A DNA stretch of 64,000 nucleotides from Mycobacterium colombiense CECT 3035 (GTDB lineage: Bacteria > Actinomycetota > Actinomycetes > Mycobacteriales > Mycobacteriaceae), in assembly GCF_002105755.1 (NCBI RefSeq), contig NZ_CP020821.1, positions 5,084,001 through 5,148,000 on the forward strand, written 5' to 3'. The notes under the pieces are model-generated. The model was not told the origin of the DNA and made no database searches. It saw nothing but the letters and a program-made list of their open reading frames with translations. The translations under genes were made by a program, and so were the position numbers. Positions 32,131-42,039 of this stretch are shown piece after piece (position 1 is the stretch's first letter; each line of letters opens with the position of its first letter).

Positions 32131-33360
32131 ATGGCAGGCGAAGGCAAGATCAAGGTCAAAGGCCGCGTCGTAGAGCTCGACGGTGACGAAATGACCCGCG
32201 TCATCTGGAAGTTCATCAAGGACATGCTGATCCTGCCGCACCTCGACATCGACCTGGACTACTACGACCTGGGCATCGAGCACCGCGACCGCACCGACGA
32301 CCAGGTGACCATCGACGCCGCCTACGCCATCAAGAAGCACGGCGTGGGCGTCAAGTGCGCGACCATCACCCCCGACGAGGCCCGCGTCCAGGAGTTCAAC
32401 CTCAAGAAGATGTGGCTCTCGCCGAACGGCACCATCCGGAACATCTTGGGCGGCACCATCTTCCGTGAGCCCATCGTCATCTCGAACGTGCCGCGACTGG
32501 TGCCGGGCTGGACCAAGCCGATCGTCATCGGCCGCCACGCGTTCGGCGACCAGTACCGCTCGACCAACTTCAAGGTCGACAAACCCGGAACGGTCGCAAT
32601 CACTTTCACCCCGGCCGACGGCAGCGAGCCGATGGTGCACGAGGTGGTGTCCATCCCCGAGGACGGCGGCGTGGTGATGGGGATGTACAACTTCAAGGAC
32701 TCCATCCGGGACTTCGCCCGCGCCTCGCTGAAGTACGGGCTGAACGCCAAGTGGCCGGTGTACCTGTCCACCAAGAACACCATCCTCAAGGCCTACGACG
32801 GCATGTTCAAAGACGAGTTCCAGCGGGTCTACGACGAGGAGTTCAAGGACCAGTTCGAGGCGGAGGGGCTGACCTACGAGCACCGGTTGATCGACGACAT
32901 GGTCGCGGCCTGCCTGAAGTGGGAGGGCGGCTACGTGTGGGCCTGCAAGAACTACGACGGCGACGTCCAGTCGGACCTCGTCGCGCAGGGCTACGGCTCA
33001 CTGGGGCTGATGACGTCGGTGCTGATGACCGCCGACGGCAAGACGGTCGAGGCCGAGGCCGCGCACGGCACCGTCACCCGGCACTTCCGCCAGTATCAGG
33101 CCGGCAAGCCGACCTCGACCAACCCGATCGCCTCGATCTTCGCCTGGACGCGCGGGCTGGCCCACCGCGGCAAGCTGGACGACACCCCCGAGGTGATCGA
33201 GTTCGCGCAGACCCTGGAGAACGTCGTGGTCTCCACCGTCGAAAGCGGCAAGATGACCAAGGACCTGGCCATCCTGATCGGCCCCGACCAGCAGTGGCAA
33301 CAGACCGAGGAATTCCTCAACTCGATCGCCGAGAACCTGGAAAAACAGCTGGCTAGCTAG
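32131..33360 (+). CDS. icd1: Homodimeric NADP-dependent isocitrate dehydrogenase Icd1
   Basis: 409-residue eukaryotic-type NADP isocitrate dehydrogenase (Rv3339c-like). It has [18 protein letters not shown] at the N terminus, the isocitrate-binding [19 protein letters not shown], the metal-binding [27 protein letters not shown], and the NADP site [26 protein letters not shown]. It lies in tandem behind icd2. Its stop shares the sequence CTAGCTAG with the converging hydrolase gene, an 8-base tail-to-tail overlap. Confidence 0.96.
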   Translation: MAGEGKIKVKGRVVELDGDEMTRVIWKFIKDMLILPHLDIDLDYYDLGIEHRDRTDDQVTIDAAYAIKKHGVGVKCATITPDEARVQEFNLKKMWLSPNGTIRNILGGTIFREPIVISNVPRLVPGWTKPIVIGRHAFGDQYRSTNFKVDKPGTVAITFTPADGSEPMVHEVVSIPEDGGVVMGMYNFKDSIRDFARASLKYGLNAKWPVYLSTKNTILKAYDGMFKDEFQRVYDEEFKDQFEAEGLTYEHRLIDDMVAACLKWEGGYVWACKNYDGDVQSDLVAQGYGSLGLMTSVLMTADGKTVEAEAAHGTVTRHFRQYQAGKPTSTNPIASIFAWTRGLAHRGKLDDTPEVIEFAQTLENVVVSTVESGKMTKDLAILIGPDQQWQQTEEFLNSIAENLEKQLAS

Positions 33361-34285
33361 CCGGCGGCTGGTGCCGGTCTGGAAGCCGGTCGGCCCCGCC
33401 GGTGCACTCGTCGATGAAGCCGGCGATGGCCGCGCTGACCCGCTCGGGCGCCTCGAACATCGGCACGTGCCCGACGCCGTCGAGCTTGGTGATCCTCGTT
33501 CCCGGCGGCAGGTAGTGGGTGAAGTGCCGGTTGAACCTGCTCGCGGGCACCACCCGGTCCTTCTCGCACAGCACCAGCTGGACGGGCACCGCGGTGTCGG
33601 CCAACTGCAGCAGGCCCGGATCCAGCAGCGACTTGACCAGCAGCTGGAAGTAGGCGGGGCAGTGCGCGGCGTCGTCGACGACAGCGCACAGCTGCTCGTC
33701 GGTGATCCCGTCCGGCGTCGCGGTCAGCGGCAGCGTGGCCAGCCGCCGGCTCAGCGGCAGCCGCAGGGTGCGCTGGCCGAGGAGCCGGGCCAGCGCCAGG
33801 AACGGCATGCCGGCGATGAACTTGCTGATGACCTCGAATTTCACCGGGCTCCAGCGGGTCCAGCCACCCGCGGCGCCGATGCCGGTGACGCTGCGCGCGC
33901 GCCCGCGCCGCTCCAGCTCGAAGGCGACCCAGCCGCCCAGCGAGTTGCCCACCAGGTGGGCGCTGTCCCAGCCAAGCTGGTCGAGCTGGCGTTCGACGTG
34001 ATCGGCCAGCACGGACGAGCTCAGCAGCCAGGTGCCCGCGTAGGGCCCGCCGTTGTGCCCGGCCATGGTGGGGGCGAAGACCTCGAAGCGGCCGGTATCG
34101 GCCAGCCGCGGGGCCACCGGCTCCCACACCGTCTGCGACATGAGGAATCCGTGCAGCATCAGGACCGGCTCCCCAGAACCATCCCTGGGACCGAGGTGGA
34201 TCGGCGAACGGGCCGCAGCCGACGCCGAGTGAGCGGGGCTCACGAGGAAGGAGCCGAGCAGACGAGCTTGCGCATAACCCGACAT
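33353..34285 (-). CDS. Alpha/beta hydrolase (Rv3338-like)
   Basis: 310-residue alpha/beta hydrolase. The oxyanion motif is [13 protein letters not shown], the nucleophile elbow [15 protein letters not shown] (Ser near residue 115), an acid lies in [13 protein letters not shown], and the catalytic His is in [16 protein letters not shown]. The start ATG 34285 ([14 protein letters not shown]) is preferred; further upstream codons would overlap the opposite trpS promoter and start. Substrate unknown. It is longer than my recollection of the M. tuberculosis annotation (about 214 residues). Confidence 0.82.
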   Translation of the reverse strand: MSGYAQARLLGSFLVSPAHSASAAARSPIHLGPRDGSGEPVLMLHGFLMSQTVWEPVAPRLADTGRFEVFAPTMAGHNGGPYAGTWLLSSSVLADHVERQLDQLGWDSAHLVGNSLGGWVAFELERRGRARSVTGIGAAGGWTRWSPVKFEVISKFIAGMPFLALARLLGQRTLRLPLSRRLATLPLTATPDGITDEQLCAVVDDAAHCPAYFQLLVKSLLDPGLLQLADTAVPVQLVLCEKDRVVPASRFNRHFTHYLPPGTRITKLDGVGHVPMFEAPERVSAAIAGFIDECTGGADRLPDRHQPPAS

Positions 34286-34364
34286 TAAATGCGGTACCGC
34301 CGGTACCGCAACCGCCGGGGTGGCGGCGGGCGCCGGTCCGTGCGGCTGCGGCGGCCGCCCGTGA

Positions 34365-35399
<1,035 letters not shown>

Positions 35400-35425
35400 A
35401 ACCGCTACTCATTTGGAGTCGTGCG

Positions 35426-36454
35426 ATGAGTGAGCCGGCCAAGCCGGGCTTTTTCGATCGGCTGCGCGCGCGGTACGGGTGGATCGATCACGTCATCCGC
35501 GCCTACCAGCGTTTCGACGAGCGCAACGGCGGGTTCTTTGCGGCCGGCCTCACCTACTACACGATCTTCGCGTTGTTTCCTTTGTTGATGGTCGGTTTCG
35601 CGGTCTTCGGGTTCGTGCTGGCCCGTCGGCCAGAGTTGTTGAGCACGATCGACGACCACATCCGTTCCCAGGTGACCGGCACGCTGGGTAATCAGCTGCA
35701 GGAGTTGATGAACTCGGCCATCGACGCCCGGACCTCGGTCGGCGTGATCGGTCTGGCCACCGCGGTGTGGGCGGGTCTGGGCTGGATATCTCACCTGCGC
35801 CAGGCGCTGACGGAGATGTGGTGGGACGAGCAGATCGAGTCACCGGGCTTCGTGCGCAACAAGTTTTCCGACCTGCTGGCGATGGTGGGGACGTTCGCGG
35901 TGATCGTGGCCACTGTCGCGCTGACCACCGTCGGCCATGCCGTGCCCATGCGCGCGCTGCTGAAATGGCTTGGCATACCGCAGTTCGTGGTGTTCGACTG
36001 GCTCTTCTGGCTGTTCTCGATCCTGATCGGGACGCTGGTGTCGTGGCTGCTGTTCACCTGGATGATCGCCCGCCTGCCCCGTGAGAAGGTCAGCCTTGTC
36101 GATTCGATGCGGGCCGGGCTGATCGCGGCGATCGGCTTCGAGGTGTTCAAACAGGTCGCCTCCATCTATCTGAAGACGGTGCTGCGCAGCCCGGCCGGCG
36201 CGGCCTTCGGCCCGGTGCTGGGATTGATGGTGTTCGCCTACATCACCGCGTATCTCGTGCTGTTCTGCACCGCCTGGGCGGCGACGGCGTCCAACGACCC
36301 GCGCAGTCAGCCCGTCGCGCCTCCGGCCCCGGCGATCATCGCGCCGCACATACAGATGGATGAAGGCCTCAATACCCGCCAGACCCTGACCGCGATGGGA
36401 TTGGGGGCCGTTGTGGCGCTGGCGTTTTCCCGTCTCGCCCGGTGGCTGCGCTAG
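35426..36454 (+). CDS. YihY/BrkB-family integral membrane protein (Rv3335c-like)
   Basis: 342-residue membrane protein with six predicted helices between about residues 35 and 290. The family start is AYQRFDERNGGFFAAGLTYYTIFALFPLLM, and later FEVFKQVASIYLKTVLRSPAGAAFGPVLGLMVF. A cytoplasmic Pro-rich tail and a final hydrophobic segment (TAMGLGAVVALAFSRLARWL) close the protein. Function is not established for this family. It overlaps the converging SMR gene by four bases (CTAG). Confidence 0.88.
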   Translation: MSEPAKPGFFDRLRARYGWIDHVIRAYQRFDERNGGFFAAGLTYYTIFALFPLLMVGFAVFGFVLARRPELLSTIDDHIRSQVTGTLGNQLQELMNSAIDARTSVGVIGLATAVWAGLGWISHLRQALTEMWWDEQIESPGFVRNKFSDLLAMVGTFAVIVATVALTTVGHAVPMRALLKWLGIPQFVVFDWLFWLFSILIGTLVSWLLFTWMIARLPREKVSLVDSMRAGLIAAIGFEVFKQVASIYLKTVLRSPAGAAFGPVLGLMVFAYITAYLVLFCTAWAATASNDPRSQPVAPPAPAIIAPHIQMDEGLNTRQTLTAMGLGAVVALAFSRLARWLR

Positions 36455-36765
36455 CCGGTCAGCTTCAGGCCCGCGACGCAGGCCACGATCCCGCCGATCA
36501 GCACCAGCTTGATCAACGACGCCGGCTCGTCGCCGATCAGCATCGCGTATGCGACGGTGAGCACCGCCCCGATGCCGACCCAGACCGCATAACTGGTTCC
36601 GACCGGCAGGGTGCGCATGGCCACCGCCAATCCGGTCATCGAAAGCGCCACGGCGACAAGGAATACCAGCGACGGACCGAGGCGGGAGAAGCCATCGGAT
36701 TTGTTCAGGGCCGTCGCCCACACCGCCTCGAGGACTCCCGACACAATCAGGACGAACCAGGCCAT
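36451..36765 (-). CDS. sugE: SMR-family exporter, SugE/Gdx guanidinium type
   Basis: 104-residue four-helix small multidrug resistance protein. The conserved membrane Glu is at position 13 in VSGVLEAVWATALNKSDGF, and the Gdx/SugE-type pattern (WA.ALNKSDGF, GTSYAVWVGIGAVLTVAYAM) separates it from EmrE. Gdx proteins export guanidinium in exchange for protons. ATG 36765 is preferred to GTG 36768 because GGAGG ends six bases before it. The guanidine-III-like RNA immediately upstream supports this substrate. Only one SMR gene is present here, compatible with a homodimeric Gdx. Confidence 0.88.
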   Translation of the reverse strand: MAWFVLIVSGVLEAVWATALNKSDGFSRLGPSLVFLVAVALSMTGLAVAMRTLPVGTSYAVWVGIGAVLTVAYAMLIGDEPASLIKLVLIGGIVACVAGLKLTG

Positions 36766-36778
36766 CACGCACCTCCAC

Positions 36779-36830
36779 GGCGCCCGTCTTGTCGCCGGCC
36801 GGGTACGGGCCTGGTGTCAGGTGCCGACGG
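36779..36830 (-). ncRNA. Guanidine-III riboswitch candidate upstream of the SMR exporter
   Basis: On the minus strand the RNA reads CCGTCGGCACCTGACACCAGG, then CCCGTACCCGGCCGGC and GACAAGACGGGCGCC. The guanidine-III core CCGUACCCG...GACAAGACGG is reproduced. One helix is formed by GUCGGC (5') with GCCGGC, the second by CCCGU with ACGGG, with ACCCG and ACAAG in the joining positions expected of the pseudoknot fold. A small CCTG/CAGG hairpin is inserted between helices. The 3' edge is 2-3 bases from the GGAGG of the exporter gene, so control at ribosome access is likely. It fills nearly the whole gap to nagA. Confidence 0.8.
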
Positions 36831-36838
36831 GATCGATG

Positions 36839-37972
36839 CTAACAAACATCCGACGGCGGACTGCGCCAGGCGCCGCGCACCATGACGTCCGAGACGCCTA
36901 AATGCTCATCCAGCACAACAAGATTGGCATCATAGCCGGCGGCCAGCACGCCCACCCCCGGCAGGCCGAGGGCGCGCGCCGGCGTCGCGGCGGTCGTCTG
37001 CACCGCGGCGGCAAGGCCGGCGCCGGCGTGCACGGTGCGGAATAGCCGGTCCATGGTTGCGGTGCTGCCCGCGATCGTCGACGTCCCGTGCACCCGTGCG
37101 ACACCGGCGGCGACGTCGACGCGCACCGACCCGAGCCGGAACGCGCCGTCGGGCCGGCCGGCCGCGGCGATCGCGTCGGTGATCATCGCGACCCGATCGG
37201 GTCCGGCGGCCGCGATCACCGCCGCCACCACGTCGGGGTGCAGGTGCACGCCGTCGGCGATCACCTCGACGGTGACGCCCGGGTCGCGCAGCAGGGCCAG
37301 CGCCGGGCCGGGCTCGCGATGGTGCAGCGGTGGCATCGCGTTGAACAGGTGGGTGCCGACCGTGGCACCCAGCGTGATGGCGTGCCGGGTCTGCTCGTAG
37401 GTGGCGCCGGTATGCCCCACCGCCACAACGACTCCCGCGTCCACGAAGCGCCGGATCGCCGCGTCGGCCCCGGGTAGCTCGGGTGCCAGCGTCACCATCC
37501 GGATGGTGCCGGCGCCCGCGTCCAGCACCGTGTCGATCTCGGCGGGGTCCGGCTCGCGCATCTTCGCGCGATCGTGGGCTCCGCAGTGCGCGCGGCTCAG
37601 CCACGGCCCCTCCAGGTGGACGCCCGCGACCGTGCCCCGGCGGGTGGCGTCGGCGAGCGCGCGCACCCCGGCGAGCAGTTCGGCCGGGGACGCGGTCACC
37701 AGGCTGGCCAGCGTGGTGGTGGTGCCGTGCCGCAGGTGGAATCCGGCGGCGCCGGCGATGCCGTCGGCTTCGGTGTAGGACGCGCCGCCGCCGCCGTGCA
37801 CGTGCATGTCGATAAAGCCCGGCACCACAGTGCCATCGGGGAAGTCCCGGTCGGCCGCCCCGGGCGGCGGGCCGGGCGCGCAGGCGGCGATCCGTCCGCC
37901 GGAGGTCTGCAGCCAGCCGGGCCGGCAGACCTGACCGTCGAGCACCATGGTGCCCGCGGCGATCACGACCAT
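36839..37972 (-). CDS. nagA: N-acetylglucosamine-6-phosphate deacetylase NagA
   Basis: 377-residue amidohydrolase that deacetylates GlcNAc-6-phosphate in cell-wall amino-sugar recycling. Metal and active-site motifs are GFIDMHVHGGGGASYTE (HxH near residue 57), GVHLEGPWLS, VAVGHTGATYEQT and HLFNAMPPLHHREPG, with the catalytic Asp in MITDAIAAAG. Its start overlaps the sugI stop by ten bases, so it is coupled to the dacB1-sugI transcript. Confidence 0.95.
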   Translation of the reverse strand: MVVIAAGTMVLDGQVCRPGWLQTSGGRIAACAPGPPPGAADRDFPDGTVVPGFIDMHVHGGGGASYTEADGIAGAAGFHLRHGTTTTLASLVTASPAELLAGVRALADATRRGTVAGVHLEGPWLSRAHCGAHDRAKMREPDPAEIDTVLDAGAGTIRMVTLAPELPGADAAIRRFVDAGVVVAVGHTGATYEQTRHAITLGATVGTHLFNAMPPLHHREPGPALALLRDPGVTVEVIADGVHLHPDVVAAVIAAAGPDRVAMITDAIAAAGRPDGAFRLGSVRVDVAAGVARVHGTSTIAGSTATMDRLFRTVHAGAGLAAAVQTTAATPARALGLPGVGVLAAGYDANLVVLDEHLGVSDVMVRGAWRSPPSDVC

Positions 37973-39315
37973 CGGCCGCCGTTTTCCCAGAAGTGGCGGA
38001 TGTCCTCGAGCTGGCGGCCCTTGGTTTCCGGCGCGTAGCGGTACACGAAGACGAACGCGACCGCCGCGAGCGCCGCGAACAGCGCGAAAGTCCCTGCGCC
38101 GCCCAGTGAATGGAGCAGGCTCAGGAAGACGGCGGCGATGATGGCGTTAGCCACCAGGTTGGAGGTCAACATGGTGCTCGACCCGATCGAGCGTAGCCGG
38201 GACGGGAAGCTTTCGCTGGCGTACACCCAGCCCAGCGAGCCGAAGCCCATCGTGTAACCGATGATGAACAGCAGGATGCCGGCGAAACCCGCGATCGCGC
38301 CGCCGAAGCCCTGACCGAACACTGCCATCAGGACGACGTCGGCGACGATCATCATGGCGGTGCCCCACAACAGGATTGGTCGCCGGCCCACCCGGTCGAC
38401 CAGCAGCAGCGCCGCGCCGACGGCCGCCAGCCCGGCGACCTGCAGCAGGGCCGGCAGCCCGAGCAGCGCGAAATTGCCGGTGAAGCCCATGGCCTCGAAG
38501 ATCCGGGGGCTGTAGTAGATGATCGCGTTGATCCCGGTGATCTGGATCAGGAACCCGAGCACCACCACGAAGGCGGTCGCCCGCAGGTACGGGGGTCGCA
38601 GCATCTCGGTGAACCCGCCCCGCGCACCGGGCGCGGCCTCGCTCAACGCGCGGCCGATCTCGGCGAGCTCGTCGTCGACCTGCGCGGTGGGCTCTACCCG
38701 CAGCAGCGCGCTCCGGGCGTCGTCCAGCCGGCCCTTCAATACGTACCAGCGGGCCGTGTCGGGCATCCGAATCATCAACGGCAGCAACAACATTGCCGGT
38801 ACGCAGGCCAGCCCCAGCATCCACCGCCAGCTGTGGGTGCCGGCCAGCAGGTAGCCGGTCAGATAGCCGACGATCAGGCCGCTGACGATCGCCAGCTGAT
38901 AGGCCGTCAGCAGCGAACCGCGCACCGCCGTCGGCGCCGATTCCGCCACGTAGACCGGGACCACCACCACGGTCACGCCGATGGTCAGCCCCAGCAGCAG
39001 CCGCGCCGCCAGCAGCATCGGCAGCGAGACCGAGAACGCGGCCAGCAGCGCGAAGATCGTGTAGGCGAACAGGATCAGGACGACCGACCGTTTCCGCCCG
39101 ATCACGTTGGCCAGCACGCCGGCGCCCAGCGCCCCGGCGATCTGGCCGAGCACCACCATCGTGGTCAGCAATTCCTGCTGGCGCGTGGACAATCCGAAGT
39201 CCTCGGTGACGAACAACTGCGCCCCGGCGATGATGGACAGGTCGTAGCCGTAGATGACGCCCACGCTGGCCGCGGTCAGCCCGACCAGCAGTCCGCGCCG
39301 CGATCCGCATGCCAC
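37963..39315 (-). CDS. sugI: MFS sugar transporter SugI
   Basis: 450-residue, 12-helix sugar-porter-family permease. The family signatures are GLTAASVGVIYGYDLSIIAGAQ in helix 1, GRKRSVVL, VPVYVAESAPTAVRGSL, QITGINAIIYYSPRIFE in helix 7, DRVGRRPIL and the end motif APETKGRQLEDI. GTG 39315 is the only sensible start in frame, five bases after the dacB1 stop. It resembles Rv3331, whose substrate is not proven; linkage to nagA hints at an amino sugar. Confidence 0.9.
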   Translation of the reverse strand: MACGSRRGLLVGLTAASVGVIYGYDLSIIAGAQLFVTEDFGLSTRQQELLTTMVVLGQIAGALGAGVLANVIGRKRSVVLILFAYTIFALLAAFSVSLPMLLAARLLLGLTIGVTVVVVPVYVAESAPTAVRGSLLTAYQLAIVSGLIVGYLTGYLLAGTHSWRWMLGLACVPAMLLLPLMIRMPDTARWYVLKGRLDDARSALLRVEPTAQVDDELAEIGRALSEAAPGARGGFTEMLRPPYLRATAFVVVLGFLIQITGINAIIYYSPRIFEAMGFTGNFALLGLPALLQVAGLAAVGAALLLVDRVGRRPILLWGTAMMIVADVVLMAVFGQGFGGAIAGFAGILLFIIGYTMGFGSLGWVYASESFPSRLRSIGSSTMLTSNLVANAIIAAVFLSLLHSLGGAGTFALFAALAAVAFVFVYRYAPETKGRQLEDIRHFWENGGRWS

Positions 39316-39320
39316 GGCGT

Positions 39321-40583
39321 TCAGCGGTGAAGTGGTCGGCGGTTCATCGAGCGGGCCATCATGATCAGCGCGAACACGACGATGGTCCCGATCACCGCCA
39401 CGCCCACCCGGATCGGCAGGGCGTCCGCCGACGGGATGATCCCGCCGGCCGCGGCGTTGGTCGCCAGCGGGTCGGCGGCGTCGTGCTTGGCCGGCGCCAG
39501 GGACGGGTCGGGCGCGATCAGCGAGCCGACCTGCGTGCCCTGTGGCGTGGAGAAGCCGTAGTCCAGCAGGTGCGCGGCCTGTTCCCACGGCGCGATCGGC
39601 ACCCGCGTCCCGTGCAGCAGCACCGCCACCAGCCGTCGACCGTCGTGGTTGGCCGCACCCACGAACGTCTGGCCCGCGTCGTCGGTGTAACCGGTCTTGC
39701 CGCCCAGCGCGCCGGGATACTTGTAGAGCAGCTGGTTGTCGTTCTCCAGCTCATAGCCCGGGTGATCGCCGTGGCCGGGAAAGTCGAAGGTCCGCGTCGC
39801 GACGATGTCGGCGAACGTCGGGTTCTGCCACGCGTAGCGGTAGAACAGCCCGATGTCGTAGGCCGAGGTGCTCATTCCCGGCGCGTCCAGCCCCGACGGC
39901 GACGCCACCCGGGTGTCGGAGCCACCCAGCTTGGCGGCCAGCACGTTGATCTTCTCCAGCGCCGGCTCCATGCCGCCCAGCTGCATGGACAGCGCATGGG
40001 CGGCGTCGTTGCCGGAGTGCATCAGCAGCCCGTGCAGCAGCTGGTTGACGGTGAAGACGCCGCCCTCCTCGACGCCGACCTTGGTGCCCTCCGCGGCGGC
40101 GTCGTCGGCGGTTCCGGGGACCGACTTGTTCAGGTTGAGCGCGTTGATGGAGGCCATCGCGACCAGCACCTTGATGATGCTGGCCGGGCGGTGCCGCCCG
40201 TGCGGGTCCTTGGCCGCGATGACCGCGCCGCTGTCCAGGTCCGCCACCAGCCAGGCCTCGGCGGACACGTCGCCCGGCAGTGGCGGCGTATTCGGCGCGG
40301 CGACGACGCCGCAGCTGCCCAGCGCGTCACCGCCGACCGGCTTGGCGGGCACCGCCAGCGGGATCGGCGGGTCGCCGGCGGTGGGCGCCTCCGACGAGTC
40401 CACGGCCTTCGGGGTGTTCACCCGGTACGGGCAGTCCGGGGGCGCGGCGTTGGGTTCGGCGCCGGGTTCGGCATTCGCGAGCGGCGTGCCGAGCGGCAAT
40501 GTCGCCGGTGCTGCCAACGTGACCGGGGCGGCCATCAGGAAAAGGGCCGCTGCCAGGCATGATGCGGAACGTAACAGGGTCAT
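39321..40583 (-). CDS. dacB1: D-alanyl-D-alanine carboxypeptidase DacB1
   Basis: 420-residue exported penicillin-binding protein of the low-mass S11 class, trimming the terminal D-Ala of peptidoglycan stem peptides. A signal peptide covers residues 1-25. The SxxK motif is PASIIKVL (near residue 155), SxN is MHSGNDAA and KTG is [11 protein letters not shown]-terminal membrane helix ([19 protein letters not shown]) anchors it. The start ATG 40583 begins [15 protein letters not shown], like Rv3330. First gene of a dacB1-sugI-nagA operon linking wall trimming and amino-sugar use. Confidence 0.94.
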   Translation of the reverse strand: MTLLRSASCLAAALFLMAAPVTLAAPATLPLGTPLANAEPGAEPNAAPPDCPYRVNTPKAVDSSEAPTAGDPPIPLAVPAKPVGGDALGSCGVVAAPNTPPLPGDVSAEAWLVADLDSGAVIAAKDPHGRHRPASIIKVLVAMASINALNLNKSVPGTADDAAAEGTKVGVEEGGVFTVNQLLHGLLMHSGNDAAHALSMQLGGMEPALEKINVLAAKLGGSDTRVASPSGLDAPGMSTSAYDIGLFYRYAWQNPTFADIVATRTFDFPGHGDHPGYELENDNQLLYKYPGALGGKTGYTDDAGQTFVGAANHDGRRLVAVLLHGTRVPIAPWEQAAHLLDYGFSTPQGTQVGSLIAPDPSLAPAKHDAADPLATNAAAGGIIPSADALPIRVGVAVIGTIVVFALIMMARSMNRRPLHR

Positions 40584-40718
40584 CGTCTGTGCACAGTAAG
40601 CGATCGGCGGCCCGAATCCGGGGAGCCGCGCTGTGACTGGTGATGCGGATGTTACAAATTCGTCGACGCGCGGGGGAGGTGTCCAGCCCCTACACTGACG
40701 GCTATTCCAAAAGACGGG

Positions 40719-41009
40719 TTGTGGTTCAGGCGGCGGGGCCCCCGCGACGGTGCCGGGGCGCCCGGTCCCCGGCCGCTGCAGGATCTGCTCAAGCTTGTCG
40801 AGAAGGCGACGCAGGTGCGGCGTTCCGGGCTGGACCAGGCGCTGGCCGAGCTGAAGCTGCACCGTGACGCCGCCACCGACGCCGAGTTGCGGTCGGCGCT
40901 GGCCTGGCTGTGCAACGCCGTGACGCGGTTCGGCCGCAACCCGAGCGCCACGCACGCCCGCGAGGTGGTGATGGCCGCCGACGCGGTGCGGCGGGCACCC
41001 GCCGGCTAG
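40719..41009 (+). CDS. Small hypothetical protein, helical
   Basis: 96-residue reading frame opening at TTG 40719 ([13 protein letters not shown]), not overlapped by any recognised gene. Residues 20-92 look like a compact amphipathic-helix bundle ([41 protein letters not shown]). Codon third positions are GC-rich like its neighbours, which supports coding. It converges on the lactonase-type gene six bases away. I recognise no family. Confidence 0.5.
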   Translation: MWFRRRGPRDGAGAPGPRPLQDLLKLVEKATQVRRSGLDQALAELKLHRDAATDAELRSALAWLCNAVTRFGRNPSATHAREVVMAADAVRRAPAG

Positions 41010-41015
41010 CGAGGC

Positions 41016-42029
41016 TTACAGCGTGGTGGCGGCCAGGTCCACGTGGGCCAGCGCCGGGTAGTTGATCGTGCCCATCCAGAGCCGGCCGGCCGCCTCGACC
41101 AGGCCGGTGACGGAGCCGAAGTCCGGATGCTCGGTGCGCAGGCCGGCCACCGCCGCGCCGCTGTCCGGGTCGAACGCGACCGCCCAGATCTCCGGCTTGA
41201 TCCGCGGTTGCAGCCGCTCGGGCAGCCGCCACACCACCTTGCGGATGATCGGGGCGCGCGGGAACAGCGATTCCAGCGCCGGGTTCGCCTCGGCGACCAG
41301 CGCGGTCCAGATGCGGCCGTCGGCCCCGGTGGACAGGTTGTCGGGCATGCCCGGCAGATGCACCGCCAACGGCGTCACCGATCCGGCCCGCGGCCCGGTC
41401 AGCCAGTACTTCGACAGCCGGCGCGCCAGCGTCTCGGCGAACACCAGCGCCGACCCGTCGGCCGTGGCCGTCACCCCGTTGGCGAAGTACAGCCCGTCGG
41501 CCACGGTGGTGACGGCGCCGTCCGGGTCGAGCCGGTACAGGCCGCCGGTTGCGCGTGCCTCCACGATGGGCGCGGTGAAGTGCTCGAAATGGTAGTCGCT
41601 GGTCGACTCGGTGAAATAGATTGTGCCGTCTGCAGTTTCGGTGACGTTGGAGCAGAACTTGAGCCGCCTGCCGCCGACCGATTCCACCAGAACGTCCAGT
41701 GTGCCGCCGTCGGGGTGCAGCGCGAGCAGGCCGCGATGGCTGTCGCAGATCAGCAGCCGGCCGTCGCGGGCGACGTGCAGGCCGAGCGGCCGGCCGCCGG
41801 TGTCGGCGATGACTTCGGGGGCGGTGGCCCGGCCGTCGTCGGCGGGGATCCGCACGATGCGGCCGTCCTCCAGGCCGGTCCACAGGCGGCCGGCCGCGTC
41901 GACGACCACGTCCTCGGGGCCGTTGCCGGGCAGCGGGACGACGGTGACGCCGGGCGCCGGCACGCCGGGCAGCGTGTCGACCGGCGGCGGCTGCCAGCGC
42001 ACCGGGCGGATGCGGGGTTTGCGCGCCAT
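41016..42029 (-). CDS. SMP-30/strictosidine-synthase-like beta-propeller hydrolase
   Basis: 337-residue six-bladed propeller of the gluconolactonase/strictosidine synthase group. Repeated blade motifs are visible: PEDVVVDAAGRLWTGLEDGRIVRI, GLHVARDGRLLICDSHRGL, VTETADGTIYFTESTSDYHFEHF, NGVTATADGSALVFAET and MPDNLSTGADGRIWTALV. The region YFANGVT and the N in DNL match calcium-ligand positions of the fold. Likely a calcium-dependent lactonase or esterase; substrate unknown. It ends ten bases from the aminotransferase gene start of the same strand, suggesting an operon. Confidence 0.8.
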   Translation of the reverse strand: MARKPRIRPVRWQPPPVDTLPGVPAPGVTVVPLPGNGPEDVVVDAAGRLWTGLEDGRIVRIPADDGRATAPEVIADTGGRPLGLHVARDGRLLICDSHRGLLALHPDGGTLDVLVESVGGRRLKFCSNVTETADGTIYFTESTSDYHFEHFTAPIVEARATGGLYRLDPDGAVTTVADGLYFANGVTATADGSALVFAETLARRLSKYWLTGPRAGSVTPLAVHLPGMPDNLSTGADGRIWTALVAEANPALESLFPRAPIIRKVVWRLPERLQPRIKPEIWAVAFDPDSGAAVAGLRTEHPDFGSVTGLVEAAGRLWMGTINYPALAHVDLAATTL

Positions 42030-42039
42030 GCCCAGGACT

